From: JBMTVN01 sp046047235 | GTDB taxonomy: Bacteria; Verrucomicrobiota; Verrucomicrobiia; Limisphaerales; JAHDYP01 | Reading direction: 5' to 3' | Length of the DNA stretch: 64,000 nt | Assembly: GCA_046047235.1 (NCBI GenBank) | Contig: JBJOII010000004.1 | Coordinates: 1 to 64,000, forward strand | The notes under the pieces: generated by a model | The model's database searches: none | What the model saw: the letters and a program-made list of their open reading frames with translations, nothing else | What the model was told of the DNA's origin: nothing | Translations under genes and position numbers: made by a program | Part shown: positions 1-8,092 of the stretch, in pieces | How positions within the stretch are numbered: the stretch's first letter is position 1 | How the letters are laid out: every line of letters starts with the position of its first letter

Positions 1-72
1 CTCCCATCTCCCATCTCCCATCTCCCATCTCCCATATCCTATATCCCATCTCCCATATCCCATCTCCCATCC
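1..72. repeat. CTCCCAT heptamer tandem array at left edge
   Basis: About ten consecutive 7-bp units (CTCCCAT, with CCCATAT variants) run from the first base of the window to shortly before the first gene, so the array may continue outside. The unit length matches the heptamer arrays elsewhere in the window although the unit sequence differs. No gene is visible in it. Confidence 0.9.
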
Positions 73-127
73 GAATCGTTCCGACCTTGTCGGAACCCCG
101 CGCATCCGCCATAAACTCTCCGCCCCT

Positions 128-3100
128 ATGATCCCACGCCTCCAACTCAGCCTCGCCCTCACCCTGCTGTGCCATGGCCCAGCAGCCGCCATCGACTACG
201 TGCCCTCCCGAACCGGCTTCGATTTCCCCATCTATACCAACCAGCCCGCCGGCAAACAGGTGGGCGGCCAACACGCCCCAGCTTCCACCCCCGCACTCTC
301 CCCCGCCGAAGCCCAAGCCAAATTCACCACACCCCCGGGCTTCGAAGTCCGCCTCTTCGCCTCCGAACCCATGGTCGCCAACCCCGTCGCCATGACCTGG
401 GACGAACGCGGCCGACTCTGGGTCGTCGAACTCTACGAATACCCCATGGGCGCACCCGACGGCCAACAACCGCGCGACCGCATCAAAATCCTCGAAGATA
501 CCGACAACGATGGCCAGGCCGATAAAGTCCACGTCTGGGCCGATGGACTCAACCTCGCCACCGGCATCCTCCTCGGGAACGGCGGAGCCTACGTCGGCCA
601 AGCCCCGCACCTCCTCTTCCTCCAGGATACCAACGGCGATGACCGCGCCGACAAAACCGAAATCCTCCTCACCGGCTTCGGCCTCGAAGATCGTCACGAA
701 CTCCTCAACGGCTTCACCTGGGGACCCGACGGTTACCTCTACATGACCCACGGGGTCTTCACCTTCTCCCAAGTCAGTGACCCCAATAACCCCGATGCAC
801 CCAGCGTCGAAATGAACGCTGCCGTCGCAAGATTCCAACCCCAAACCCGCAGGTTCGAAGTCTTCGCCGATGGCACCAGCAACCCTTGGGGCGTCGATTT
901 CGATGCCCATGGAAATGCCTTCGTCAGCGCCTGCGTCATCGATCACCTCTGGCATATGGCCCCAGGCGGACAATACCTCCGCCAAGGCGGCGTATGGGCC
1001 AACCCCTACGCCTATGCCGATATGCACTCCCGCCAGGGCGGCCTCCCCACCATAGCCAATCACCGCCATTACATGGCCGCCTACGCCGGTGTCCAAGTCT
1101 ACCTCGGCAACCAATACCCCGCAGAATACCGCGGCACCATCATGATGGGGAATATCCACGCCAATGCAGTCCACCAGGATACTCTCACCCCCAACGGCTC
1201 CTCCTTCATCGCTTCAGAGAAACAAGACTTCCTCAAAGCCAACGACGGCTGGTTCATGCCCGTCAGTGAACAAACCGGCCCCGACGGCTCCCTCTGGATC
1301 ATGGACTGGTACGACAAATACCCCTGCTACCAGAATGCCCGCGCCGATCCCAACGGCGTCGACCGCGAACACGGCCGCATCTGGCGCGTCGTCTACACCG
1401 GCAACGAAACCGGCAAAGCCGTCCCCAGTCGGCCACAAACCAACATGAACCTCGCAACGGCCCCGGATGACGAACTCGTCCAACTCCTCTCCCACCCCAA
1501 TAGCTGGCACAACCGCACAGCCCGGCGCCTCCTCGTCGAACGCAATGCCACCCACACCACTCCCGCCCTCCTCGCTTTGCTGAAATCCAACACCACTACC
1601 GAAGCCCGACTCGCCGCCCTCTGGACCCTCCACGGCCTCGGCCAACTCACCTCCGCCACGCTCACCCCCCTCAGTAAAGACGCCAACCCCGCCCTCCGCA
1701 TGTGGACCGCTCGCCTCATCGGTGAACAACACGACAGCTCCCTGCCCGCCCTCCAGGCCCTGCTCGACCTCGCCGGCGATCCCCAACCCTTTGTCCGCGC
1801 CGCCGTCGCCACCGCCGCCCGACAGTTCACCTCCGGCTCGCTCACCATCAATACCACTCCCACCGCAGGCATTCCCGCTTCGGAAATCGGCACGATCCTT
1901 GCCGCCCTGCTCCGCTACTCCAAGGACGGCACCGACCCGCTCATCCCCTTCCTCGCCTGGACCGCCGCCGAACCCCTCGTGGCCGCCAACCCTGCCAACG
2001 CCCTGAATTGGCTCACCTCCTACGGCTCCGAAGCCCTCCCCCTCAGCGCCCACATCACCACCAAAACCATGCGCCGAATCAGTGACCTCCAATCCCCCTC
2101 CGCCCTCACCCAAGCGGTCCTCTCCATACAAAAACTCCAGTCCCAGGATCAACTCGTCCTCGCCGCACTCACCGGCCTCCTCAAGGGCCAGGAAGGCAAT
2201 AACACTAAACCCGGACCAGACTCCGCCAACACGCTCCAAACCCTCCTCTCCCACACTAACCCCGAAATCCGCGCCCTCGCCCTCCAACTCGGCACAGTTT
2301 GGGAAAACCCCGCCGCAATCCAACAAAGTATCGCGAATATGAACAATACCGAGCTCCCGCTCGAAAGCCGCATCAACACGATCTCCACTCTCATCAAAAT
2401 CAAATCCCCCGAGGTCCGCACCGCCCTGCTCCAGGCCCAGGCCGATGAACAACTCGCCGTCGCCGCCATCCGTGCCCTCGGTGAAATGGGTGCCCAAGAA
2501 CTCCCCCACCGACTCATCAATCAATGGACCTCGCTCAACCCCTCCACGAAACGCGTCGCCGCAGAAACTCTCGCCTCCCGCGATGCCTGGGCCTCCCTCT
2601 TCCTCACCGCCCTCGAAGCCAAACAAATCCAGCCCGGCGATGTCCCACCCACAACCATCCGAACCCTCGTCCGCTCCAAAGGCGACTCCGGCAAACTCGC
2701 CGAACGCGCCAGCAGCATCTTCGGACGCGTCCGCGATGCCGATGCCGATAAAGCCCGCCTCATCGCCGACAAAAAGCGCATGATCCTCAGCAACCCCGCC
2801 ATGCCCAACCTCCTCGCCGGCCACGAACTCGCCGCCAAAAACTGCCTCACCTGCCACCGCCTCCACAATGAAGGCGCCGATGTCGGCCCCGATCTCACCG
2901 GCGTCGGCCGCTCCTCCCTCGATAGCCTCCTCGCCAATATCATCGACCCCAACCAGATCATCGGCGCAGGCTACGAAAACGTCGAAATCGAAACTGTCGA
3001 CGGCCGCAGCCTCAGCGGTCGCATGGTCGAAAACTCCGACAACCGCGTCCGGCTCCTCTCCATCGGCCCCAAAGAAGACGTCATCGCCAGAGCAGACATC

Positions 3101-4360
3101 GAATCCATCCGCATCAGTGAACTCTCGGTCATGCCCGAAGGCCTGGAACAAATGCCCGACGCCGATTTCCGCAACCTCGTGGCCTTCATCCTCAACCCGC
3201 CCCAGGATAACCAACCCTTCAGCTGGAAAAACGAAACCACCGCCGCCGCCCCCAATCCCCCTCCCCAAACTGAGCCCGCTTTCCCATCGGTGGATCGCGA
3301 ATCAGTCGCGCTCTGGAACCCGGAATGGACACTCGACACACCCGACTTCGAAGGCACCCCCCGCAAACACACCGAGTTCGCCGGCAAACGCAATGTCCTC
3401 CAAACCCACCCCTACAACGAAACCAAACCCGCCGCCCTCACCCGCACTCTCACCATCCCCCAAACCGGACACACCACTCTCCACCTCTCCGCCGCCTCCC
3501 ACGAACAAGGCGACTGGGAACTCCGCATCCTCGCCAATAATTCACCCCTCCATAAACAAACCATCTCCCGCAACAATAAGGAAAACCCCTGGCACTCCAT
3601 CAAGGTCGACCTCACCCCTTTCGCCGGCCAAACGATCCACCTCCGGCTCGAAAACGCCGCCAACGGCTGGTCCTGGGAATTCGGCTACTGGAATAAGATC
3701 ACCATCCAAACCACCCAAGCCGATAACCAAGGCTTCATCTCCCTCTTCGATGGCCAATCGCTCGCAGGCTGGCACGCACCCGACATGACCTACTGGTCCG
3801 TCGAAGATGGCGCCATCACCGCCCGCTCCACCCCAGACCACCCCTGCACCACCAACCAGTTCCTCGTCTGGCAAGACGGAGATGTAACTGACTTCGAACT
3901 CAAAGCCCGCTTCCGCCTCGCAAACAACAAAGGGAACTCCGGCATCCAGTTCCGTAGCCAGGTCACCCCCACCGGCGATACCATCGGTTACCAAGCCGAT
4001 ATCCTCCCAGGCGGCGGCTGGCTCGGAGCCCTCTGCGACGAGAATACACCCCGCGAAACCCTCGTTGCCCCCAATGGCCACCGCACTGTCATCGATGCCC
4101 AAGGACACCGCACCACAACCTCACTCGGCAGCGGAGTCAGCCTCCACCCAGCCGGAGAATGGAACGACTACCACATCATCGCCCGCGGCCACGACATCCA
4201 GCTCATGGTCAACGGCAAAACCTCCGCTGAAGTAACCGACCTCGAGGAAGACCGCTTCCACCTCCACGGCATCCTCGCCCTCCAACTCCGCTCCGGAGAC
4301 CCCATGACCGTCCAGTTCAAGGATATCCGGCTAAAACACCTCGCCCCCGAAAATAACTAA
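128..4360 (+). CDS. Secreted PVC-type dehydrogenase with HEAT repeats, haem-c site and C-terminal DUF1080 domain
   Basis: A 1410-residue multidomain exported protein. Residues 1-21 are a Sec signal peptide. Residues about 55-420 resemble the PVC-type membrane-bound dehydrogenase beta-propeller (PPGFEVRLFASEP near its start). Residues about 450-860 are alpha-helical HEAT-like repeats. A single haem-c site, CLTCH, lies at residues 906-910, followed by a VGPDLTGVG segment typical of PVC cytochrome domains. A galactose-binding-like beta-sandwich follows at about 1085-1195, and residues about 1201-1405 are a DUF1080 (3-keto-disaccharide hydrolase / concanavalin-like) domain beginning SLFDGQSLAGW. 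The family is common in Planctomycetes and Verrucomicrobia, and a role in sugar oxidation is inferred, not shown. A Gfo/Idh oxidoreductase starts 14 bp downstream, so they are probably cotranscribed. Domain order is confident; the substrate is unknown. Confidence 0.9.
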   Translation: MIPRLQLSLALTLLCHGPAAAIDYVPSRTGFDFPIYTNQPAGKQVGGQHAPASTPALSPAEAQAKFTTPPGFEVRLFASEPMVANPVAMTWDERGRLWVVELYEYPMGAPDGQQPRDRIKILEDTDNDGQADKVHVWADGLNLATGILLGNGGAYVGQAPHLLFLQDTNGDDRADKTEILLTGFGLEDRHELLNGFTWGPDGYLYMTHGVFTFSQVSDPNNPDAPSVEMNAAVARFQPQTRRFEVFADGTSNPWGVDFDAHGNAFVSACVIDHLWHMAPGGQYLRQGGVWANPYAYADMHSRQGGLPTIANHRHYMAAYAGVQVYLGNQYPAEYRGTIMMGNIHANAVHQDTLTPNGSSFIASEKQDFLKANDGWFMPVSEQTGPDGSLWIMDWYDKYPCYQNARADPNGVDREHGRIWRVVYTGNETGKAVPSRPQTNMNLATAPDDELVQLLSHPNSWHNRTARRLLVERNATHTTPALLALLKSNTTTEARLAALWTLHGLGQLTSATLTPLSKDANPALRMWTARLIGEQHDSSLPALQALLDLAGDPQPFVRAAVATAARQFTSGSLTINTTPTAGIPASEIGTILAALLRYSKDGTDPLIPFLAWTAAEPLVAANPANALNWLTSYGSEALPLSAHITTKTMRRISDLQSPSALTQAVLSIQKLQSQDQLVLAALTGLLKGQEGNNTKPGPDSANTLQTLLSHTNPEIRALALQLGTVWENPAAIQQSIANMNNTELPLESRINTISTLIKIKSPEVRTALLQAQADEQLAVAAIRALGEMGAQELPHRLINQWTSLNPSTKRVAAETLASRDAWASLFLTALEAKQIQPGDVPPTTIRTLVRSKGDSGKLAERASSIFGRVRDADADKARLIADKKRMILSNPAMPNLLAGHELAAKNCLTCHRLHNEGADVGPDLTGVGRSSLDSLLANIIDPNQIIGAGYENVEIETVDGRSLSGRMVENSDNRVRLLSIGPKEDVIARADIESIRISELSVMPEGLEQMPDADFRNLVAFILNPPQDNQPFSWKNETTAAAPNPPPQTEPAFPSVDRESVALWNPEWTLDTPDFEGTPRKHTEFAGKRNVLQTHPYNETKPAALTRTLTIPQTGHTTLHLSAASHEQGDWELRILANNSPLHKQTISRNNKENPWHSIKVDLTPFAGQTIHLRLENAANGWSWEFGYWNKITIQTTQADNQGFISLFDGQSLAGWHAPDMTYWSVEDGAITARSTPDHPCTTNQFLVWQDGDVTDFELKARFRLANNKGNSGIQFRSQVTPTGDTIGYQADILPGGGWLGALCDENTPRETLVAPNGHRTVIDAQGHRTTTSLGSGVSLHPAGEWNDYHIIARGHDIQLMVNGKTSAEVTDLEEDRFHLHGILALQLRSGDPMTVQFKDIRLKHLAPENN

Positions 4361-4374
4361 GCCCCCCCCCACCC

Positions 4375-5409
4375 ATGATCGCCCTAGCCTCGGCCACTCC
4401 CCGGCTTCGCGCCCAACCACCCCCTAAGATCCGCATCGGCCAGATCGGCACCTCCCACGCCCACGCCAGCGGCAAGATGGAGACGATCCGTTCACTGCCC
4501 GAGCTCTATGAAGTCGTCGGCATCGCGGAACCCATTCAGGACCGTCAGCACACCGCACAAACCCACCCCCCTTACGATGACCTCCACTGGATGACGGAAG
4601 ATGCCCTCCTCTCCGATAAATCCATAGAAGCCGTCGTCATCGAAACCACACTGCCAGACTCACCCCGCGCCGCACGGGCCGCCATCCACGCCGGCAAACA
4701 CCTTCACCTCGACAAACCCGGCGCCGCCTCACACGCGGAGTTCACAGCCCTCCGGCTGGAAGCGCAGCAACGCTCCCTCACCCTACAGATGGGCTACATG
4801 CTGCGCTATAACCCCGCCTTCCAACTCCTCTTCCGAGCCCACCGAGAAGGCTGGCTGGGTCAAATCACCGAAATCGACGCCTCCATGGGTAAACTCGCCG
4901 ACGCCACACTCCGCACAGAACTCCTCCACTACCCCGGCCAAGGCATGTTCGAACTCGCCTGCCACCTCGTCGATGCCATCGTGTTCCTCCTCGGAAAACC
5001 CCTCGCCGTGCATGCCTTCAACCAGAACACCGGTCTCGCCCACGACCAACTCAACGACAACCAAATGGCCGTCCTGGAATACTCCAGGACCACGGTCACC
5101 ATTCGCTGCAATCACGGCGACCCATTCGGCAGCCCGCATCGCCGCTTCCAAGTCGTCGGCACCAAGGGAGCCATGGAAATTCAACCGCTCGAATCCGGCC
5201 AAGTAACCCTCCACCTCACAGACGAAAGAGCAAACTACAAGAAGGGTGAAAACCGCATTCGCCTAACCCTCCCCCCGGGACGCTACAACGGCGAGTTCGT
5301 CGACTTCGCCCGCGCACTGCAAAACCACCAACCACTCGCTTGGTCTGCTGAACACGACATCCTCACCCACGCCACCGCCCTCCGTTGCGCCGGAATCGAT
5401 CCAGACTGA
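4375..5409 (+). CDS. Gfo/Idh/MocA family oxidoreductase
   Basis: A 344-residue NAD(P)-dependent oxidoreductase. The Rossmann fold starts at about residue 19 (IRIGQIGTSHAHA), a HLDKPGA segment stands where the family has its E-K-P catalytic lysine motif, and the C-terminal alpha/beta dimerisation domain follows. The first ~15 residues (ALASATPRLRAQ) look like the end of a signal peptide, so the true start may be upstream at a non-ATG codon or the protein may be cytoplasmic. Stop-to-start spacing from the dehydrogenase/DUF1080 gene is 14 bp and contains nine consecutive C residues. Pairing with a DUF1080 protein suggests 3-keto-glycoside chemistry (inference). The substrate cannot be read from sequence. 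Confidence 0.88.
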   Translation: MIALASATPRLRAQPPPKIRIGQIGTSHAHASGKMETIRSLPELYEVVGIAEPIQDRQHTAQTHPPYDDLHWMTEDALLSDKSIEAVVIETTLPDSPRAARAAIHAGKHLHLDKPGAASHAEFTALRLEAQQRSLTLQMGYMLRYNPAFQLLFRAHREGWLGQITEIDASMGKLADATLRTELLHYPGQGMFELACHLVDAIVFLLGKPLAVHAFNQNTGLAHDQLNDNQMAVLEYSRTTVTIRCNHGDPFGSPHRRFQVVGTKGAMEIQPLESGQVTLHLTDERANYKKGENRIRLTLPPGRYNGEFVDFARALQNHQPLAWSAEHDILTHATALRCAGIDPD

Positions 5410-6025
5410 GCAGCCCCTGTTTCGCAATCCATTGCACCAACCAACATCCTGCGGTCACGCAGGATCCGTCTGCATCCTTCGCACTCAGGTAGAGGCACAC
5501 TCCTGTGTGCCTGCAACACCATGCACCCACTCCATACTTCCCCGGTCACGCAGGATCCGTCTTCGCTCTCCGAGCTACGCCGGGACAAACCGTGACCCTA
5601 CCGGCCTACGCCCTGACTCAAAGAACCATGCGACCCCGCAGTCCATAGTCGCGAGTCCGCGCATGCGGACGAGCAACAGTCAGGCCCGCGCCAGCGGGGC
5701 CTTTGTCCGGGGCTGCCGCAGGCAGCACCCACAGTCAGGGGCACGAAACGCCACCCCAGTCAGTCCCGCCCAACGGGCGGGACCTACCTGCAATGACTCT
5801 TGCACCAGCCTCTCGGATCCAAATCGCTATCGAAATCGGGATCGAATGCGCCTCCGGCGCGGGGAGTCCGGAGTCATTCCATAATCTCGCACCACGCTTA
5901 CACCTTGCCGCTAAGCCCTTCCTCCTTCGTCCTTACCCTCCGGGCAGGACTACGGCGGACACGCAGCCCTCAGCCCTCAGCCCTCTGCCCTCTGCGCTCT
6001 GCCCTATGCGCTTGCCGCTTGCCGC
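5410..6025. other. Non-coding convergent intergenic region with repeat modules
   Basis: About 600 bp between convergent genes. Short ORFs here have no protein-like composition. It holds a GGCACAC/GTGTGCC hairpin (5494-5511), a degenerate hexamer tract of ATCGAA/ATCGGG type (about 5823-5850), a GGCAGGACTACGG module (about 5943-5956) and heptamer arrays from about 5964 to the stop codon of the next gene. I see no promoter or gene that I can support. Confidence 0.75.
5494..5511. repeat. Small hairpin repeat, copy 1
   Basis: Perfect inverted repeat: GGCACAC, loop TCCT, GTGTGCC. It is preceded by CAGGTAGA. A second copy at 22528-22547 has the same loop and left flank but a G-C pair replacing the innermost C-G pair, so the stem is kept by compensatory change. 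Confidence 0.8.
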
Positions 6026-6032
6026 TTACCGC
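5964..6032. repeat. Heptamer array (CCCTCAG, CCCTCTG, GCTTGCC units)
   Basis: About nine 7-bp units whose sequence drifts along the array: CAGCCCT, then CCCTCTG, then GCTTGCC. The array abuts and enters the stop codon region of the leftward CE15-like gene that ends at 6026. Confidence 0.85.
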
Positions 6033-7456
6033 CCCCGCGGCACCAGCATCCGATTCGCCCACTCCAGAAAATACTTCATGTTCGACCGGTCCTCGTGCCC
6101 CCCGTCATGCTGACGCCAAGCCAGCTCGCCATCCAACAAACCCTCGTTGACCGCCGGCATCTCCACCGCCCGATAGTTCTCCCCCACTCCCAAATCACGC
6201 GCACCCAACAGACGAAATGCCGGACCCGCCGCCACGGTCGCCATGTAGCTCCCCTTCTGGTCCAGCCAGTTCGCATCCCCCTTCTCCGGTATCCCGTAGC
6301 TGATAAACGTCGCCCTCGGCGCACACAACGCAATCAACTGATGCGCATCCACCGGAATATCCCCCGGCGTCATCCGCCCAAACATCGAGTCCTCCGTCCC
6401 ATACTTCAGGAAATTCCCCGCCATCCAATGATACGCACCAGAACCCGTCAGGTTCTCCACCGCTTCACCAAAGTTGCGCCGATGCAACTTCGCCCCACCC
6501 TCACCCGACGAACCCACCAGCACCACCGCAAACCGCTCGTCAAAGGCCATCGCCACCAACGCTGCCTTCCCAAAACGCGACACCCCTTCAACCCCCACTT
6601 TCTTCGAGTCTACTGTCGGATCCGTCTCCAAATAGTCCAACACCCGGCTCGCCCCCCACCCCCATGCCCTCAATGCACCCCAGTCATCCGGCTTGCGCGG
6701 CTGCCCCCGATTCACCAGCCCCACAATCCCGCGCGTCAACCCGGCACCATTGTCCGCCTGCACACTATACGGGTTGAACACCGCATACCCCCAACCCGAC
6801 GCAATCAACTGCTCACTCGAGGGCGGATCGTTGAAGGTGACATTGCCAAAACCCCGAAACCGGTTCGTCGGCTCCGGCTCATCCGCCCGACGTGGAAATC
6901 CATCCCCTCCAAACACCCCGCCAAACATAATCAACACCGGCACCCGCCCCTCCACCTCCAATGGCGTCACCAACGTCAACGCCATGTTCACCTCAATCTC
7001 AGGACAGGCCGTATTGTCCACCCGCCCCTCCAGCTTCCGCGCCCGGACTGGAATTCCACCCACCACGCGATCGGTCGCCTGCGTCGTCACCACCCACTCC
7101 ACCCCGGGAACCCGCTCCGGCACACGCCCGTAAACCTCACGCTCAAACAACTCCACAATCTCCGGACGCCGCCGCTGCCGCCAATCCTCCGCCGTCGAGA
7201 CCTTCGTGCCGTCCTGTAATACCAGCAGCTCCGGCAAATCGGGATAGGGATTGGCCAGCGCCTCGTCGTAATTCGCCTGGTTCGGCAGGTTCGGCCAACC
7301 ATTCTTGCCCGGACGCAGCTCGCGTATGCCCAGCTGCTGCATCATGTTCAAATGATCCTCCTGAGCCGTCCACTCCCTCACCTCCGCACCCATCAAACCC
7401 GTAAAACAAAACGCCACTGCACCAACCATCCCGACTGTAACATTGGACATGTTCAT
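6026..7456 (-). CDS. CE15-like glucuronoyl esterase
   Basis: 476 residues from the chosen ATG at 7456, which begins a clean signal peptide (MNMSNVTVGMVGAVAFCFTG); the frame is open 24 codons further upstream, but those residues do not look like a leader. It is an alpha/beta hydrolase with nucleophile motif GVSRFGK, serine at about residue 293. This is the bacterial form of the CE15 G-x-S-R-x-G-K motif. C-terminal histidines lie in QHDGGHED (H450, H454). CE15 enzymes cleave ester links between lignin alcohols and glucuronoxylan, and the exported location fits. Family membership is fairly secure; xylan or another uronate ester as substrate is inferred. The last codons lie against a heptamer array. 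Alternative: a related acetyl xylan esterase-like hydrolase. Confidence 0.85.
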   Translation of the reverse strand: MNMSNVTVGMVGAVAFCFTGLMGAEVREWTAQEDHLNMMQQLGIRELRPGKNGWPNLPNQANYDEALANPYPDLPELLVLQDGTKVSTAEDWRQRRRPEIVELFEREVYGRVPERVPGVEWVVTTQATDRVVGGIPVRARKLEGRVDNTACPEIEVNMALTLVTPLEVEGRVPVLIMFGGVFGGDGFPRRADEPEPTNRFRGFGNVTFNDPPSSEQLIASGWGYAVFNPYSVQADNGAGLTRGIVGLVNRGQPRKPDDWGALRAWGWGASRVLDYLETDPTVDSKKVGVEGVSRFGKAALVAMAFDERFAVVLVGSSGEGGAKLHRRNFGEAVENLTGSGAYHWMAGNFLKYGTEDSMFGRMTPGDIPVDAHQLIALCAPRATFISYGIPEKGDANWLDQKGSYMATVAAGPAFRLLGARDLGVGENYRAVEMPAVNEGLLDGELAWRQHDGGHEDRSNMKYFLEWANRMLVPRGR

Positions 7457-7757
7457 AAACACACAACGGCCTCGGCTCAAAAACAGGGTCACAAGCCAAA
7501 CGCTCACCCACCCGCCCGCGCTTAACAAGCCTTTTGACCACCTCTAAACCCTCCCGCAGCCTACCAACAACAGTACGGATTATTGGGACACGTGTCTCAA
7601 TAATCCGTACTACCTTGGCCAGCTCATCAAACCACGATACAGGCGAACCACCGTCCAGAAATCTCTCGCATATCCCCTCTTGGACCGGCACTTCTCCTCC
7701 GCCAGACTGCATTCTATGGGTCAAGCTAATCCTGTTCCCATACTAGGCTTCACAACC
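7457..7757. other. Intergenic region with a 36-bp palindrome
   Basis: About 300 bp upstream of the leftward esterase gene. Apart from the palindrome at 7574-7609 I see no gene or clear promoter. ORFs overlapping it are shadows. Confidence 0.6.
7574..7609. repeat. Dispersed 36-bp palindrome, copy A
   Basis: Left arm TACGGATTATTGGGACAC, right arm GTGTCTCAATAATCCGTA; complementary except for one G-T pair, and the symmetry extends 2 bp outside on each side. Copies of the same length lie at 41673-41708 and 51608-51643. The form resembles REP-type palindromes mobilised by RAYT transposases, but no such transposase gene is in the window. Confidence 0.85.
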
Positions 7758-7817
7758 ATGTTTCTGATCGTAATCACACTCTTCACGCTGTCGGTCCTCT
7801 GGAACCGTTACGCGTGA
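7758..7817 (+). CDS. Very short ORF overlapping the next ORF (possible frameshifted N-terminus)
   Basis: ATG at 7758 encodes 19 residues, a strongly hydrophobic helix (FLIVITLFTLSVLW) followed by NRYA and stop. The stop overlaps the GTG start of the next ORF in a GTGA arrangement. It could be a leader peptide, or the membrane anchor of a single protein interrupted by a frameshift. No homologue is recognised. Confidence 0.3.
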   Translation: MFLIVITLFTLSVLWNRYA

Positions 7818-8032
7818 AACGCCTTCTAGGCGAAAAGGGCTGCCGGGTCGTCAGTGTCTGCTGGCGACCCTTTGCATGGTGGGCTCCTCTCCGCGCACAA
7901 GGTTTCAACACCGTTTTTGTCGATATCCTCGGCTACATCCACAAAGCCCAATGCTGGACCCACGGACCCTTAACCGGACTTCACTGGCACACGGACGAAA
8001 TCATCGGCCGCGAAGAGTTTCCCGCACCATGA
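7814..8032 (+). CDS. Small hypothetical protein
   Basis: 72 residues from a GTG start overlapping the preceding 19-codon ORF by GTGA. The composition is protein-like (aromatic- and histidine-rich, e.g. GLHWHTDEIIGREEF) and C-ending codons fit plus-strand genes here. I do not recognise the family. It may be a real small protein, translationally coupled, or the body of a small anchored protein split by a one-base shift. Confidence 0.4.
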   Translation: MKRLLGEKGCRVVSVCWRPFAWWAPLRAQGFNTVFVDILGYIHKAQCWTHGPLTGLHWHTDEIIGREEFPAP

Positions 8033-8092
8033 AATGCGAGGCAGGGACCTCAACCGTCGGGATCACTTGTGGGCCCAACCGGAAGACACAGC

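Noticed and set aside
1214..3268. 684-residue ORF on the minus strand
   Set aside because: It is the antisense shadow of the dehydrogenase gene; composition is Gly/Glu/Asp repeats produced by the C-rich third positions of the real gene.
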